From: Mesorhizobium sp. B2-4-15
Lineage (GTDB): Bacteria; Pseudomonadota; Alphaproteobacteria; Rhizobiales; Rhizobiaceae
NCBI RefSeq assembly: GCF_006658505.1
Contig: NZ_VFUZ01000004.1
Coordinates: 282,097 to 346,096, forward strand
DNA length: 64,000 bases
Direction: 5' to 3'
The notes beneath the pieces were generated by a model. That model made no database searches. It saw only the letters and a list, made by a program, of their open reading frames with translations, and was not told the DNA's origin. Both the position numbers and the translations under genes were made by a program. Shown piece after piece: positions 9,451-18,709 of this stretch (the first letter of the stretch is position 1; each line of letters begins with the position of its first letter).

Positions 9451-9630
9451 ATGGTGAACAAGGATCAGGTCGCGGGCATGGCCAAGCAGGTCAAGGGCTC
9501 GGTCAAACAGGCGGCCGGCAAGGCGACCGGCAACAAGCGGACCCAGGCCGAAGGCATGGCGGAAAAGGCCGCGGGCAAGGTGCAGAAGACCTATGGCGAC
9601 TTGAAGGACAAGGTTAGGAAGGCCCTATGA
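9451..9630 (+). CDS. CsbD family protein
   Basis: A 59-residue hydrophilic CsbD-like protein ('VNKDQVAGMAKQVKGSVK', then 'GKATGNKRTQAEGMAEKAAGKVQKTYGDLKDKV'), a family of small stress-induced proteins of unclear function. Its usual length, its Lys/Ala repeats of about 11 residues and AGGAG nine bases before the ATG support it. A rho-independent terminator lies 33 bases downstream. Confidence 0.9.
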   Translation: MVNKDQVAGMAKQVKGSVKQAAGKATGNKRTQAEGMAEKAAGKVQKTYGDLKDKVRKAL

Positions 9631-9662
9631 CCCCAGCCAACCTGGTTCTGTTCATCAGGAAG

Positions 9663-9686
9663 GGCGGCTGCCAAAGCCGCCTTTTT
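9663..9686 (+). terminator. rho-independent terminator of csbD-like gene
   Basis: GGCGGCT, loop GCCAA, AGCCGCC and five T residues. Confidence 0.93.
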
Positions 9687-9762
9687 CATGTGCTCCAGCC
9701 CTTGCTGAAAGCACTGGTGAAGGCGACCTCGCCATGGTCATCGCGGGCTTCGAAGCCAGGTT

Positions 9763-10383
9763 CTAGGCTTTGTCCAGGGCCGTCAGACAGTCGCGCAGCA
9801 CGGCGGCGTCCTGCATCGCCTTGGCCATCGACATGGCGCCGGAATAGGTGGCCATGGCAAGTGCCGCAAAACGCTGAGGATCGGTGCCTTGCTCCCTGCC
9901 CTCCTGCTGGTCGGCCCTGATCTTGTCGGCGAGCGCCTGGCGCCACGCCGCAAAAATGCCGGCAAGGGCAGCACGGAAATCGGGATCGGCGAGCGACAGT
10001 TCATGCGCGAGATTGTTGAGCGGACAGCCGCGCACGAAACCCTGCCGCTCCAGTTCCGCCGCCACGGCCTCGAACACAGCCCGCACGCCGTCGCGCGCCG
10101 AAGCCGCCGCCCGCACCGGCGCGATCCACGTCTCCTCGACCGCCGCCGCGACGCGCTCATCGATTACCGCCAGCGCCAATGCCTTCTTGGTGGGGAAATG
10201 ATGATGCAAAGCCCCGCCGCTGACGCCCGCCGCCGTCATCAGGTCGCCCAGGCTGGAAGCGTGATAGCCGCGCGCCTGGAATGATTCCTCGGCCACGTCG
10301 AGCATTTTCCTGCGCATGCCCTCGGGGTCGTTGACGCGTTTTCGCCGCCGGGGCGCTGATCGACTGGTCGTCTCTGCTGACAT
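9763..10383 (-). CDS. TetR family regulator
   Basis: A 206-residue TetR repressor. The HTH reads 'RRKMLDVAEESFQARGYHASSLGDLMTAAGVSGGALHHHFPTKKALALAVI' and the C-terminal domain begins 'AVEETWIAPVRAAASARDGVRAVFEAV', similar to the QacR-type/TetR_C group. Start ATG at 10383 was preferred over one at 10407. Tandem palindromes in the adjacent region are probable operators. The expected divergent target gene is not recognisable. Confidence 0.9.
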   Translation of the reverse strand: MSAETTSRSAPRRRKRVNDPEGMRRKMLDVAEESFQARGYHASSLGDLMTAAGVSGGALHHHFPTKKALALAVIDERVAAAVEETWIAPVRAAASARDGVRAVFEAVAAELERQGFVRGCPLNNLAHELSLADPDFRAALAGIFAAWRQALADKIRADQQEGREQGTDPQRFAALAMATYSGAMSMAKAMQDAAVLRDCLTALDKA

Positions 10384-10406
10384 TGGCCGACAATAGCATG
10401 TTGACA

Positions 10407-10452
10407 AAACAGGACAACCTGTCTGTTTATAAACAGGATGATCAACCTGTTT
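10407..10452. promoter_or_regulatory. TetR operators and promoter
   Basis: AAACAGGACAACCTGT (10407-10422) and AAACAGGATGATCAACCTGTTT (10431-10452) are two palindromes with shared arms AAACAGG/CCTGTTT. A TTGACA -35-like box is at 10401 with TTTATAAA about 18-20 bases on, so the promoter overlaps the operators. A sequence like this is typical of a TetR-controlled divergent promoter. Confidence 0.8.
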
Positions 10453-10619
10453 ATGGAGGCTGCCCGATGAACTTGTTGGATCAATCCCCCCTTACCTGGC
10501 TCAAACCTATTGTCCGCCTGCTGGACTTGCCTCGCATAGGAATGCCGGGCGACATCGCGCGGTATCACCACGCCGATCCAAGGGCTTGGCACCACTCGCC
10601 GGCCCTGCACCGCGCGCCA
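10439..10619 (+). other. orphan translation start behind the TetR operators
   Basis: After the operator there is an ATG at 10439 with a ten-codon frame (MINLFMEAAR) that ends in ATGA overlapping the ATG at 10467, which has GGAGG seven bases upstream. The second frame (MNLLDQSPLTWLKPIV...) runs without a family match into the antisense of the GT90 gene. This looks like the retained 5' end of a lost TetR-controlled gene or a short leader; its product is not recognised. Confidence 0.4.
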
Positions 10620-11669
10620 TCAGTCAGGCCAGCCGGTCGCGCGCTTGCGCCGCTGAAGACCGGACTTCAGATTGCCTCCAGCCGCCGCATGATCCTGAAG
10701 GAGCTTCGCCCATGCCGCCACGGCTGCCGCGCGCGTCAGGCGGGTCTGCGCGAAATGCCGCGCTTCCGCGGCGATTTCGGTTTCCATCTTCGGATTGGCG
10801 CGCAGCCACTCGATGCGTTCAGTCAGATCCGACAGGTCGCGCGCCACCGGAACATAGTGGCGAAACGGCTCGATATCGTCGAAGAACCATTCTCGCCAGG
10901 GCCGGTCCTGCAGCAGCACGACGCGTTTGGTGTGGAGCAGCATCTTGAAGCGGCCGCTGTAGCCAGCGCCTTCGACATCGATCATGTACCTGTAAGTCGC
11001 GACCTGGTCTTCCATCGTCCTGAACCTGGTGGAGTACCGATTGATGGCGACGTCGTAATTCTGCTCGGTGTCGTACGCCTCGACGAGGTCCGGGCGGACC
11101 GACGCGATCTCGACAATCCTTCTGCGGACACCGTTCATGCAGCGCCCCGCCCAGAACAACCTGTCATCGCGCGGCGGCTCTTCCGACGCAGCCGCCATCG
11201 CCCGCGTCTTCCGGTCATAGTCGTCGAACTTCGCGTCCGGCCAGCCATCGAAAACGAAATCGGGTGCGGCCACCTCGCCATAGCCGTCGGCCTGGGAGAA
11301 GGCGAAACGCGTGCGAAAATAGCGATGCCTTCTGCGCGACGGCGTATCGCCGAGAAGCATATAGAATGGTGGCAGGCTGCGGACGCCAAGGGACGCCAAC
11401 GCGTCGGCAATGAGGGTTAGGACCTGCACGTGCCTCTCAAGCCAGGCCGCGCGGGAGCGCACCCTGAGCTTGCCGCCCTCGAAACGGCAGTGGATCTCGC
11501 CGCGATTGAGCCCAGGCAGAAAGCGCCTGCCGACCTCGGCGACATCGACAGCCATGGGAAGCGCGTTCAGTCCCGTCTTGAGTGGTGCCATTTTTGACGA
11601 CGCTTTTGCCGCGACCCATCTAGATCCGAAAGCCGACTGATACAATCTGACCGTGCGCGGCTCGTTCAT
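10620..11669 (-). CDS. glycosyltransferase family 90 (CAP10-like)
   Basis: About 349 residues. The central part resembles the CAP10/GT90 fold used for capsule or LPS sugars and found in eukaryotic POGLUT: 'NRGEIHCRFEGGKLRVRSRAAWLERHVQVL', 'FDGWPDAKFDDYDRKTRAM', 'WAGRCMNGVRRRIVEIAS', 'YMIDVEGAGYSGRFKMLLHTKRVVLLQD' and the acceptor/donor region 'WREWFFDDIEPFRHYVPV'. Cytoplasmic; no signal peptide or membrane segment is seen. Start 11669 is a choice; an ATG at 11714 is possible. The 3' end of the frame overlaps the orphan start on the other strand. Confidence 0.75.
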   Translation of the reverse strand: MNEPRTVRLYQSAFGSRWVAAKASSKMAPLKTGLNALPMAVDVAEVGRRFLPGLNRGEIHCRFEGGKLRVRSRAAWLERHVQVLTLIADALASLGVRSLPPFYMLLGDTPSRRRHRYFRTRFAFSQADGYGEVAAPDFVFDGWPDAKFDDYDRKTRAMAAASEEPPRDDRLFWAGRCMNGVRRRIVEIASVRPDLVEAYDTEQNYDVAINRYSTRFRTMEDQVATYRYMIDVEGAGYSGRFKMLLHTKRVVLLQDRPWREWFFDDIEPFRHYVPVARDLSDLTERIEWLRANPKMETEIAAEARHFAQTRLTRAAAVAAWAKLLQDHAAAGGNLKSGLQRRKRATGWPD

Positions 11670-11890
11670 CAAGGCGGCTATCCCGTTGACGAGGGGGATG
11701 CAAGAGGCTGGCAACTGGCGAAGTTCATACCGTGGGATAGCCTAGCGCCTAACCACGCTTCGGCTGCCTGCGAAGCGTATTACCGGAGCACCTTCTTCAA
11801 CCGATTTGCATCCTTACCGCGCACAATCTCTGCTTGAAGCCATTTGTGCAACGCGATACGCCGTTGCCGACTTCGAGAAGGAGAAACCTT

Positions 11891-13288
11891 GTGAGCACGC
11901 CAAAGACCAGAACCGAAACCGATACGTTCGGGCCTATCGAGGTCGCCACCGACCGTTATTGGGGCGCGCAGGCGCAGCGTTCCCTAGGCAATTTCAAGAT
12001 CGGCTGGGAAAAGCAGCCGGCTTCGATCGTGCGCGCGCTCGGCATCGTCAAGCGGGCCGCGGCGGAAGCCAACATGGACCTGCAGCGGCTCGATCCCGCG
12101 ATCGGCAAGGTGATCGTCGAGGCCGCGCAAGAGGTCATCGACGGCAAGCTCAATGACCATTTCCCGCTGGTGGTCTGGCAGACCGGCTCAGGCACGCAGT
12201 CCAACATGAACGCCAATGAAGTGATCTCCAATCGGGCGATCGAAATGCTGGGCGGCGTCATGGGCTCGAAGAAGCCGGTGCATCCCAACGACCACGTCAA
12301 TATGAGCCAGTCGTCCAACGACACCTATCCGACGGCCATGCACATTGCCTGCGCCGAGCAGATCGTGCATCACCTGATCCCCGCGTTGCACCACCTGCAC
12401 AAGGCGCTCGCCGCCAAGAGCCGGGACTTCAATCATATCATCAAGATCGGCCGCACGCACACGCAGGATGCCACCCCGCTCACCCTCGGCCAGGAGTTTT
12501 CCGGCTATGCGGCGCAAGTCGCCTCCTCGATCAAGCGCATCGAGATGACGTTGCCCGGCCTGCAGGAACTGGCGCAGGGCGGCACCGCCGTCGGCACCGG
12601 CCTCAACGCGCCGGTCGGCTTCGCCGAAAAGGTAGCGGACCGGATCGCCGCGATCACCGGCATCGCCTTCGTCACCGCGCCGAACAAGTTCGAGGCGTTG
12701 GCGGCCCACGATTCCATGGTGTTCTCGCACGGCGCCATCAATGCGGCTGCCGCGGCACTCTTCAAGATCGCCAACGACATCCGCTTCCTCGGTTCGGGCC
12801 CGCGCTCGGGCCTTGGCGAATTGTCGCTGCCGGAGAACGAGCCCGGCTCCTCCATCATGCCGGGCAAGGTCAATCCGACGCAGTGCGAGGCGATGACGCA
12901 GGTCTGCGTGCAGGTGTTCGGCAACAATGCAGCGCTGACCTTCGCCGGCAGCCAGGGCCATTTCGAGCTCAATGTCTACAACCCGCTGATGGCCTACAAC
13001 TTCCTGCAGTCGGTGCAGTTGCTCGCCGACGCTTCGGTTTCCTTCACCGACAATTGCGTGGTCGGCATCGAGGCGCGGGAAGACAACATCAAGGCGGCGC
13101 TCGATCGCTCGCTGATGCTGGTGACGGCGCTGGCGCCCACCATCGGCTACGACAACGCCGCCAAGATCGCCAAGACCGCGCACAAGAACGGCACCACGCT
13201 GCGAGAGGAAGCGCTGGCCACCGGCCTGGTCAGCGAAGCCGATTATGACCGGCTGGTGCGGCCGGAGGACATGACGCATCCGGGGTAA
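11891..13288 (+). CDS. fumC: class II fumarate hydratase
   Basis: A 465-residue class II fumarase converting fumarate to malate in the TCA cycle. The family signature [11 protein letters not shown] is present near residue 320, with '[15 protein letters not shown]' and '[18 protein letters not shown]' of the active site. Start GTG at 11891 has AAGGAG about six bases before; the upstream ATG at 11834 gives an atypical extension. Confidence 0.97.
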   Translation: MSTPKTRTETDTFGPIEVATDRYWGAQAQRSLGNFKIGWEKQPASIVRALGIVKRAAAEANMDLQRLDPAIGKVIVEAAQEVIDGKLNDHFPLVVWQTGSGTQSNMNANEVISNRAIEMLGGVMGSKKPVHPNDHVNMSQSSNDTYPTAMHIACAEQIVHHLIPALHHLHKALAAKSRDFNHIIKIGRTHTQDATPLTLGQEFSGYAAQVASSIKRIEMTLPGLQELAQGGTAVGTGLNAPVGFAEKVADRIAAITGIAFVTAPNKFEALAAHDSMVFSHGAINAAAAALFKIANDIRFLGSGPRSGLGELSLPENEPGSSIMPGKVNPTQCEAMTQVCVQVFGNNAALTFAGSQGHFELNVYNPLMAYNFLQSVQLLADASVSFTDNCVVGIEAREDNIKAALDRSLMLVTALAPTIGYDNAAKIAKTAHKNGTTLREEALATGLVSEADYDRLVRPEDMTHPG

Positions 13289-13465
13289 GGCATATTTCGG
13301 CGGGAGAATTTTCCTCCACCGTCGCACAGCCCGGCACGAATTTTGCGCGTCTTGCCCGGCCCCGAGGACGTACAACCTGTGAACAATGTGTCGCCACACA
13401 GGCGCCTTTGGTGAACAGTCGGCATGGTCTATTTGATTGGCATTCAACCCATTCGGAGAGCCACC

Positions 13466-13888
13466 ATGTCCACCAACACTTCTGTCGCCGGCACCGGCAC
13501 CGTATCCAACGCCTCGGGCGCGATCCTCGCCGGCCGCGTCCTTCTCTCAATCCTGTTCATCCTTTCGGGCTTCGCCAAGCTCACGGCGATTTCCGCCACA
13601 GCGCAATGGTTCGGCGGTATCGGCCTGCCGCTGCCGACGGTCGCCGCGATCGGTTCGGGCCTGCTGGAATTCTTCGGCGGCCTCGCCATTCTGGTCGGCT
13701 TCCAGACCCGCATTGTGGCGATCGTGCTCGCCATCTTCACGCTCGCCGCCACCGCCATCGCGCATCTCAACTTCTCGGACCAGATCCAGCTGCTGATGCT
13801 GGAGAAGAATCTCGGCCTCACCGGCGGCTTTATTCTGCTTGCGGCGCTGGGCGCCGGCGCCTACTCGATCGACGCCAAGCGCGGCTGA
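13466..13888 (+). CDS. DoxX family membrane protein (paralogue 1)
   Basis: A 140-residue DoxX-like protein with four hydrophobic segments: 'ILAGRVLLSILFILSGFAKL' near 26-45, 'LPLPTVAAIGSGLLEFFGGLAILVGF' near 66-91, 'IVAIVLAIFTLAATAIAHL', 'LGLTGGFILLAALGAGAYSI'. The family is related to respiratory or thiol-oxidation membrane proteins; its exact role is unknown. A gene of the same fold follows at 14053 after a terminator. The ATG at 13466 was chosen because the N-terminus then matches the usual length. Confidence 0.88.
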   Translation: MSTNTSVAGTGTVSNASGAILAGRVLLSILFILSGFAKLTAISATAQWFGGIGLPLPTVAAIGSGLLEFFGGLAILVGFQTRIVAIVLAIFTLAATAIAHLNFSDQIQLLMLEKNLGLTGGFILLAALGAGAYSIDAKRG

Positions 13889-13917
13889 AATTCCATCCTC
13901 CCAACGACCTGAATTCA

Positions 13918-13947
13918 AGCGGCGCGGAATTTTCCGCGCCGCTTTTT
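13918..13947 (+). terminator. rho-independent terminator
   Basis: AGCGGCGCGGA, four-base loop, TCCGCGCCGCT and five T residues: an 11-bp perfect stem. Confidence 0.95.
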
Positions 13948-14052
13948 CGTTGTCCAAAACGAGCGCCTCGGTGGTTTCGGCCGCAGTCCCGCAGGCGTAA
14001 GGTGGACGATAGCCGGCGTGGGCCTGACCGGGGCGCCGGCAAGGGAGTAGCC

Positions 14053-14457
14053 ATGAACCGCAATGCATTGCTCCTGGTTTCGCGGCTGCTGTTTGCCGTG
14101 CTGTTCGTGCCGTCCGGCTTCCAGGCACTCAGCAGCATCGCCGCCACAATCAATTATTTCGTCGGCCTCGGCCTGCCGCTGCCAACGCTCGCCGCCTGGG
14201 GCACGGGCCTGTTCGAGTTGATCGCCGGATTGCTGATCCTCATCGGGTTCCAGACCCGGATCGTGGCACTGCTGCTGGCGGCCTTCTGCGTCGCGGCCGG
14301 GTTCATTGGCCATTACGGCCAAGGCGCTGGCGATGCGACGCTCGCCTTCCTGCACCAGCAGATGCTGATGAAGGACATTGCTATTGCGGGCGGCTTCCTG
14401 GCGCTGGCCATGGCCGGTGCGGGAGCATGGTCGGCCGATGGACGCGGTTCAGTTTAG
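14053..14457 (+). CDS. DoxX family membrane protein (paralogue 2)
   Basis: A 134-residue DoxX-like protein with four hydrophobic segments, sharing LGLPLPTLAAWGTGLFELIAGLLILIGF-type motifs with its neighbour, so the pair arose by duplication. It is separated from the first copy by a terminator, so it should have its own promoter. AAGGGA precedes the ATG. Its function is not established. Confidence 0.88.
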   Translation: MNRNALLLVSRLLFAVLFVPSGFQALSSIAATINYFVGLGLPLPTLAAWGTGLFELIAGLLILIGFQTRIVALLLAAFCVAAGFIGHYGQGAGDATLAFLHQQMLMKDIAIAGGFLALAMAGAGAWSADGRGSV

Positions 14458-14551
14458 AGCGGTTCCGTGTCTGATGGAATCGTAGGCCCGCTCTCAGTCT
14501 TTGGCATTACGCGATTTCGGACGGAAAACCGCTGCGCATTTCCTGAATTGC
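14456..14551. repeat. rhizobial two-hairpin intergenic repeat
   Basis: AGAGCGGTTCCGTGTCTGATGG...AATCGTAGGCCCGCTCT is a degenerate first hairpin (AGAGCGG/CCGCTCT), then a linker and GCGATTTCGGACGGAAAACCG...TTTCCTGAATTGC as the second. The second hairpin is shared with the elements at 4.4 and 34.1 kb. This element class is common between rhizobial genes. Confidence 0.8.
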
Positions 14552-14564
14552 CGTAAGGCCGTGC

Positions 14565-16100
14565 CTACTTCACCGACACGCTCGGCCCGCCCTCGACCGC
14601 AAGCACCAGGCGGCGTCCGGTGATTCGAGCCAGTTGCGCCAACCGGCCGGCTGGGCGCTCGCCATAGAGGTCGGAGAGCGAAGCCGGCAGCACCAGCGCC
14701 AGCGCGCCGTTTGGGCGGCTTTCCCATTTCAGCCGCGGCATGATGCCGGGCATTGCGGCCGTCAACAGATAAATGACCCGCATCATCGCCGCCAGTACGC
14801 GGGCGCGCTCCAACAGGCGCGGTGGCGCCAGCGCCTTGATCTCGGGCGCAATCGCCTCGTTGAAGACACCGTCGTGGCGATAGGCATTGGTCAGCGCCAG
14901 ATAGGCGCGGCCGGGATGGTCGACGCCAATGAAGGAGGCATGCGCAATGATGTTGAGCGACTGCCGACCGCGATATTCGGGATGCGCGCGCCAGCCGATA
15001 TCGGCAAGCAGACAGGCGGCGTGCCGATAGCGCGCCTCGTCCTCCGTTTCGTCGATCCCGAAGGCCTTGAAGGCCTTGCCGGTCCATTCGACGAGGTCAT
15101 GCGCGTGATGGACCGAACGCGAGCGCAAAAGGGCAAGCTCCTCCGCGGCCGAGATCAGCGGATCAGTCTTCTGTTCCGCCTCGTCGAGCAACGAATAGAG
15201 GAAGCCTTCACGCACACCTTGCGCCGAAACAATGATCCTGGAGGGCTGCATCGCGGCCATGATCTCCTGCAGTACCAGGGCGCCGTAGGGCAGCAGCGAG
15301 CGGCGGTTCTTGGAGACACCCTCGATACCGCGCACTTTTTCGACCTCGCCTCTCGCCACCTGCTTGAGGAAGTTTTGCGCGCTGTCGGCCGATATCTCGT
15401 AATTGTGCATGACGCCGAGCGGGTAGTTGTTCATCTCCATGTGCAGCCGGGCGAGGTTTCGCCAGGTGCCGCCGACGGCATAAAAGGTCCTGCCCTGCCC
15501 GCTTTTCAGCAGCTTGGCCCTTGCCAATTCCTGGCGCGCGATTTTCTGCGCCTGAACGAGCGAATTCTTCGCCATGTCCTGCAGACGCAAGCCGCCGAGC
15601 GGCAGCGTGATGCCGTCGCCGATCGCCTCGCCATCGATGTCGATGAGCTCGAGGCTGCCGCCGCCAAGGTCGCCGGCGATACCGTTGGCGGGGTGGAATC
15701 CGGAGATGACGCCGAGCGCGGAGTAATGCGCTTCCTGGCGGCCGGAGAGCACCCGGATCTCGGTCTTGAGCACATCTTCGGCGCGATGGATGAAATCGGG
15801 ACCGTTGATTGCCTCGCGGGCGGCGGCGGTGGCCAGCACATACATCTGTTCGGCGCCGGCCTGGTCGGAGAGCGCGCGGAAACGGCGAAATTCTTCCATC
15901 GAGCGCGTCACCCCTTCGGGGTCGAGCTTTCCCGTCGACACGATGCCGCGGCCGAGGCCGGCCAGCATTTTTTCGTTGAACAGCACGGTCGGCGAGCGCG
16001 CCAGCCCCTCATAGACGACAAGGCGGATCGAATTCGAGCCGATGTCGATGATGGACAGCGGTCGGCGATCCTGCAGCCGGCCCTGGGAAATGGACAACAT
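14565..16100 (-). CDS. ppx: exopolyphosphatase (Ppx/GppA family)
   Basis: A 511-residue actin-fold phosphatase that degrades polyphosphate or pppGpp. Family markers: 'IIDIGSNSIRLVVYEGL' (phosphate 1, near 17-33), 'ATAAAREAIN', and 'IAGDLGGGSLELIDID' (phosphate 2). Co-oriented with ppk, sharing one base at the ppk stop/ppx start (TGATG), so translation is coupled. The upstream ppk makes polyphosphate, so both directions of the cycle are encoded together. Confidence 0.93.
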   Translation of the reverse strand: MLSISQGRLQDRRPLSIIDIGSNSIRLVVYEGLARSPTVLFNEKMLAGLGRGIVSTGKLDPEGVTRSMEEFRRFRALSDQAGAEQMYVLATAAAREAINGPDFIHRAEDVLKTEIRVLSGRQEAHYSALGVISGFHPANGIAGDLGGGSLELIDIDGEAIGDGITLPLGGLRLQDMAKNSLVQAQKIARQELARAKLLKSGQGRTFYAVGGTWRNLARLHMEMNNYPLGVMHNYEISADSAQNFLKQVARGEVEKVRGIEGVSKNRRSLLPYGALVLQEIMAAMQPSRIIVSAQGVREGFLYSLLDEAEQKTDPLISAAEELALLRSRSVHHAHDLVEWTGKAFKAFGIDETEDEARYRHAACLLADIGWRAHPEYRGRQSLNIIAHASFIGVDHPGRAYLALTNAYRHDGVFNEAIAPEIKALAPPRLLERARVLAAMMRVIYLLTAAMPGIMPRLKWESRPNGALALVLPASLSDLYGERPAGRLAQLARITGRRLVLAVEGGPSVSVK

Positions 16101-18301
16101 CAGATGGACGCTGCGGCGTTCTTCTTGCGGCGCTTGAACTGGGCGATCCGCTGGGGCGCATGCGACTTCAGCGCGTCACCCCGTCCCGACAGGCTCGGAT
16201 TGGTCATGAAATATTCCTGCGCGTTGAACGGTTCTTCGCCCTCCTCCAGCACGACACGCCGGGAGGTTCCATCAGCCAATACGTCGAAACTTTGCTGATT
16301 GTCCATGATGTTGCCCAGCATGATCTGGCCGAGAACCTGTTCATGCACAGTTGGATTGGTGATCGGCACCATGGTCTCGACGCGGCGGTCGAGATTGCGC
16401 GGCATGAGGTCGGCGGAGGAGATGTAGACGATCGCCTCGTCCGCCGGCAGGCCGTGGCCATTGCCGAAGCAGTAGATGCGGCTGTGTTCGAGGAAGCGGC
16501 CGACGATCGACTTGACCCTTATGTTCTCCGACAGGCCCGGCACCTGCGGCCTGAGGCAGCATATGCCGCGCACGACGAGGTCGATTTCCACCCCGGCACG
16601 GCTGGCATCATAGAGCGCATCGATGATGATCGGGTCGACAAGCGAGTTCATCTTCATCCAGATGCGCGCCGGCCTGCCTTCCAGCGCGTGGGCGACTTCG
16701 TCGGATATGTGCTGGAGAATGCGGTTTCTGAGCGTGAACGGCGAGATCGCGATACGCATCTCGGCGGTCGGCTCGGCATAGCCGGTGATGAAGTTGAACA
16801 GCTGGGCGACATCGCGCGCGATCGTCGCATCGGTGGTGAAAAAGGACAGGTCGGTGTAGATGCGCGCTGTGACCGGGTGGTAGTTGCCGGTGCCGAGATG
16901 CACGTAGTTGCGCAGCTTGCCGTCCTCGCGCCGCACCACCAGCGACATCTTGGCGTGGGTCTTGAGTTCGAGGAAACCGAACACAACCTGCACGCCGGCG
17001 CGCTCGAGATCGCGGGCCCAGCGGATGTTGGCTTCCTCGTCGAAACGGGCCTTGAGCTCGACCAGCGCCGTCACCGATTTGCCGGCCTCGGCCGCGTCGA
17101 CCAGCGCACGCACGATAGGGCTGTCGTTCGAGGTGCGGTAGAGCGTCTGCTTGATCGCCACCACCTCGGGGTCGGCCATCGCCTGGCGCAGGAACTGCAC
17201 CACCACGTCGAAGGATTCGTAGGGGTGGTGGACGACGATGTCCTTCTCGCGGATGGCGGCGAAACAGTCGCCGCCATGCTCGCGGATGCGTTCGGGGAAG
17301 CGTGGATTATAAGGCGTGAACTTCAGGTCGTCGCGGGGAACGGAGACGATTTCTGAGATCTGGCTGAGCGCCAGCGGGCCGGTGAGCACGCTTATACGGC
17401 TCGACGAGACGCCAAGCTCGCCGGCGACGAAGTCTCGCAGTTCCGCAGGCATCAGCCTGTCGAACTCGATGCGGATCACCGAACCTCGGCGGCGGCGTTT
17501 CAGCGCCGTCTCGAACAGGCGCACGAGATCTTCCGATTCCTCCTCGACCTCGATATCGCTGTCGCGGATGATGCGGAAGGTGCCGGAGCCCTTGACCTCA
17601 TATCCCGGGAACAGCTTGCCGATATAGAGGCCGACCGCCTCCTCCAGCGGGATGAAGCGGACGTGGTTCTTGCGGTCCGGCAGGCGGATGAAGCGCTTCA
17701 GCGCCACCGGCAGGCGCAGCAGCGCGCTCATCTCCTCGCCATTCTTGCGATGGCGAAGCTGCAGCGCCATCGAGAAGCCGAGATTGGGGATGAACGGGAA
17801 CGGATGCGCCGGGTCGATCGACAGTGGGGTAAGCACCGGAAACACCTGGTCCTGGAAATGCTCTTCCAGCCAGACCTTCTCGTCCTTGGTCAGGGCGTCG
17901 CGGGTGATGCTCTCGATGCCTTCCTTGTTGAGCAGTATCGTCAGCGCCGAAAGGCTCTTCTGCTGATCTTCCTGCAGCCGCTCGACCTCGCGCAGCAGCT
18001 GTTCGAGCTGCTGTTCGGGCGTGCGGCCGTCAGGGCTCTTCAGCACGATGCCCTCGCGGACCTGCCCGGCGAGGCCGGCGACGCGCACCATGAAGAACTC
18101 GTCGAGGTTGGCGGCCGAGATCGACAGGAAGCGCACGCGTTCGAGGAGCGGATGGTGCTCGTTCAGCGATTCTTCGAGAACGCGGCGATTGAACTGCAGC
18201 CAGGAAAACTCCCGATTGACGAAACGGTCCGGATTGCCGCCCTGCGGGCTCGCCGCCTCGACATTGATGAATTCGCTCTGCACCGGCTTCAGTTCGTTCA
18301 T
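16100..18301 (-). CDS. ppk: polyphosphate kinase 1
   Basis: A 733-residue PPK1 that polymerises the gamma-phosphate of ATP into polyphosphate at the membrane. Domain order: N-terminal '[18 protein letters not shown]', head domain, and C1/C2 catalytic domains. The catalytic-His region is '[26 protein letters not shown]', and '[16 protein letters not shown]' is the second active-site signature. Start 18301 is an internal ATG with AGGAA before it. A perfect 16-bp palindrome lies about 25 bases upstream. Confidence 0.96.
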   Translation of the reverse strand: MNELKPVQSEFINVEAASPQGGNPDRFVNREFSWLQFNRRVLEESLNEHHPLLERVRFLSISAANLDEFFMVRVAGLAGQVREGIVLKSPDGRTPEQQLEQLLREVERLQEDQQKSLSALTILLNKEGIESITRDALTKDEKVWLEEHFQDQVFPVLTPLSIDPAHPFPFIPNLGFSMALQLRHRKNGEEMSALLRLPVALKRFIRLPDRKNHVRFIPLEEAVGLYIGKLFPGYEVKGSGTFRIIRDSDIEVEEESEDLVRLFETALKRRRRGSVIRIEFDRLMPAELRDFVAGELGVSSSRISVLTGPLALSQISEIVSVPRDDLKFTPYNPRFPERIREHGGDCFAAIREKDIVVHHPYESFDVVVQFLRQAMADPEVVAIKQTLYRTSNDSPIVRALVDAAEAGKSVTALVELKARFDEEANIRWARDLERAGVQVVFGFLELKTHAKMSLVVRREDGKLRNYVHLGTGNYHPVTARIYTDLSFFTTDATIARDVAQLFNFITGYAEPTAEMRIAISPFTLRNRILQHISDEVAHALEGRPARIWMKMNSLVDPIIIDALYDASRAGVEIDLVVRGICCLRPQVPGLSENIRVKSIVGRFLEHSRIYCFGNGHGLPADEAIVYISSADLMPRNLDRRVETMVPITNPTVHEQVLGQIMLGNIMDNQQSFDVLADGTSRRVVLEEGEEPFNAQEYFMTNPSLSGRGDALKSHAPQRIAQFKRRKKNAAASI

Positions 18302-18325
18302 GATTCCTGCTCTTCCCACCAGCTC

Positions 18326-18341
18326 AGCCGGTTAACCGGCT
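18326..18341. promoter_or_regulatory. 16-bp perfect palindrome upstream of ppk
   Basis: AGCCGGTTAACCGGCT is fully self-complementary and sits 25 bases before the ppk start. A second, offset inverted repeat GTTAA-CCGGC-TTAAC overlaps it. It might be an operator; no regulator can be named from the sequence. Confidence 0.4.
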
Positions 18342-18445
18342 TAACTTATCCTCTGACAGGCTTTTGCGACAGTTTCATTTCATCGATCTTGCAAAGAGAC
18401 CTGTTATGTTCCAGATGCAGACGAGACTGCGTTAAGGAGACGACG

Positions 18446-18691
18446 ATGGCAGGCGGTTCCATTCCCCATTTCCAGAACGATGCGGGCTACCCGGCGATCG
18501 ACATCGGGGTCAAGGAATTCATGTGCACGGGCGCCAATCCGCCTTTCGACCACCCGCATGTGTTTCTCGATATGGGCGACGACAATGAGAAGGTCTGCCC
18601 ATATTGCTCGACGCTCTACCGCTATTCGCCGAAGCTGAAGGCGACGGAAACGGTTCCGGCCGGCTGTCTCTACATCGACCAGGCCGCCTGA
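18446..18691 (+). CDS. zinc-finger (CHCC) domain protein
   Basis: An 81-residue protein ending with 'VCPYCSTLYRYSPKLKA', and 'FMCTGANPPFDHPHVFLDM' as the first Cys/His half; together these resemble the zf-CHCC fold of NDUFS6-like mitochondrial complex I subunits, common as a small protein in alphaproteobacteria. AAGGAGA precedes the ATG. Divergent from ppk. Function is probably linked to complex I, by family resemblance. Confidence 0.85.
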   Translation: MAGGSIPHFQNDAGYPAIDIGVKEFMCTGANPPFDHPHVFLDMGDDNEKVCPYCSTLYRYSPKLKATETVPAGCLYIDQAA

Positions 18692-18709
18692 TTTCCAGCG
18701 GCTGAAACC

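Noticed and set aside
10383..11420. A 345-codon plus-strand frame over the GT90 gene
   Set aside because: Most of it is the antisense of GT90; only the first 50 codons are behind a real start signal and these match no family.
18353..18376. A possible Pho box upstream of ppk
   Set aside because: The CTGTC units are 13 bases apart instead of 11, so it is not recorded as a site, only as an observation.
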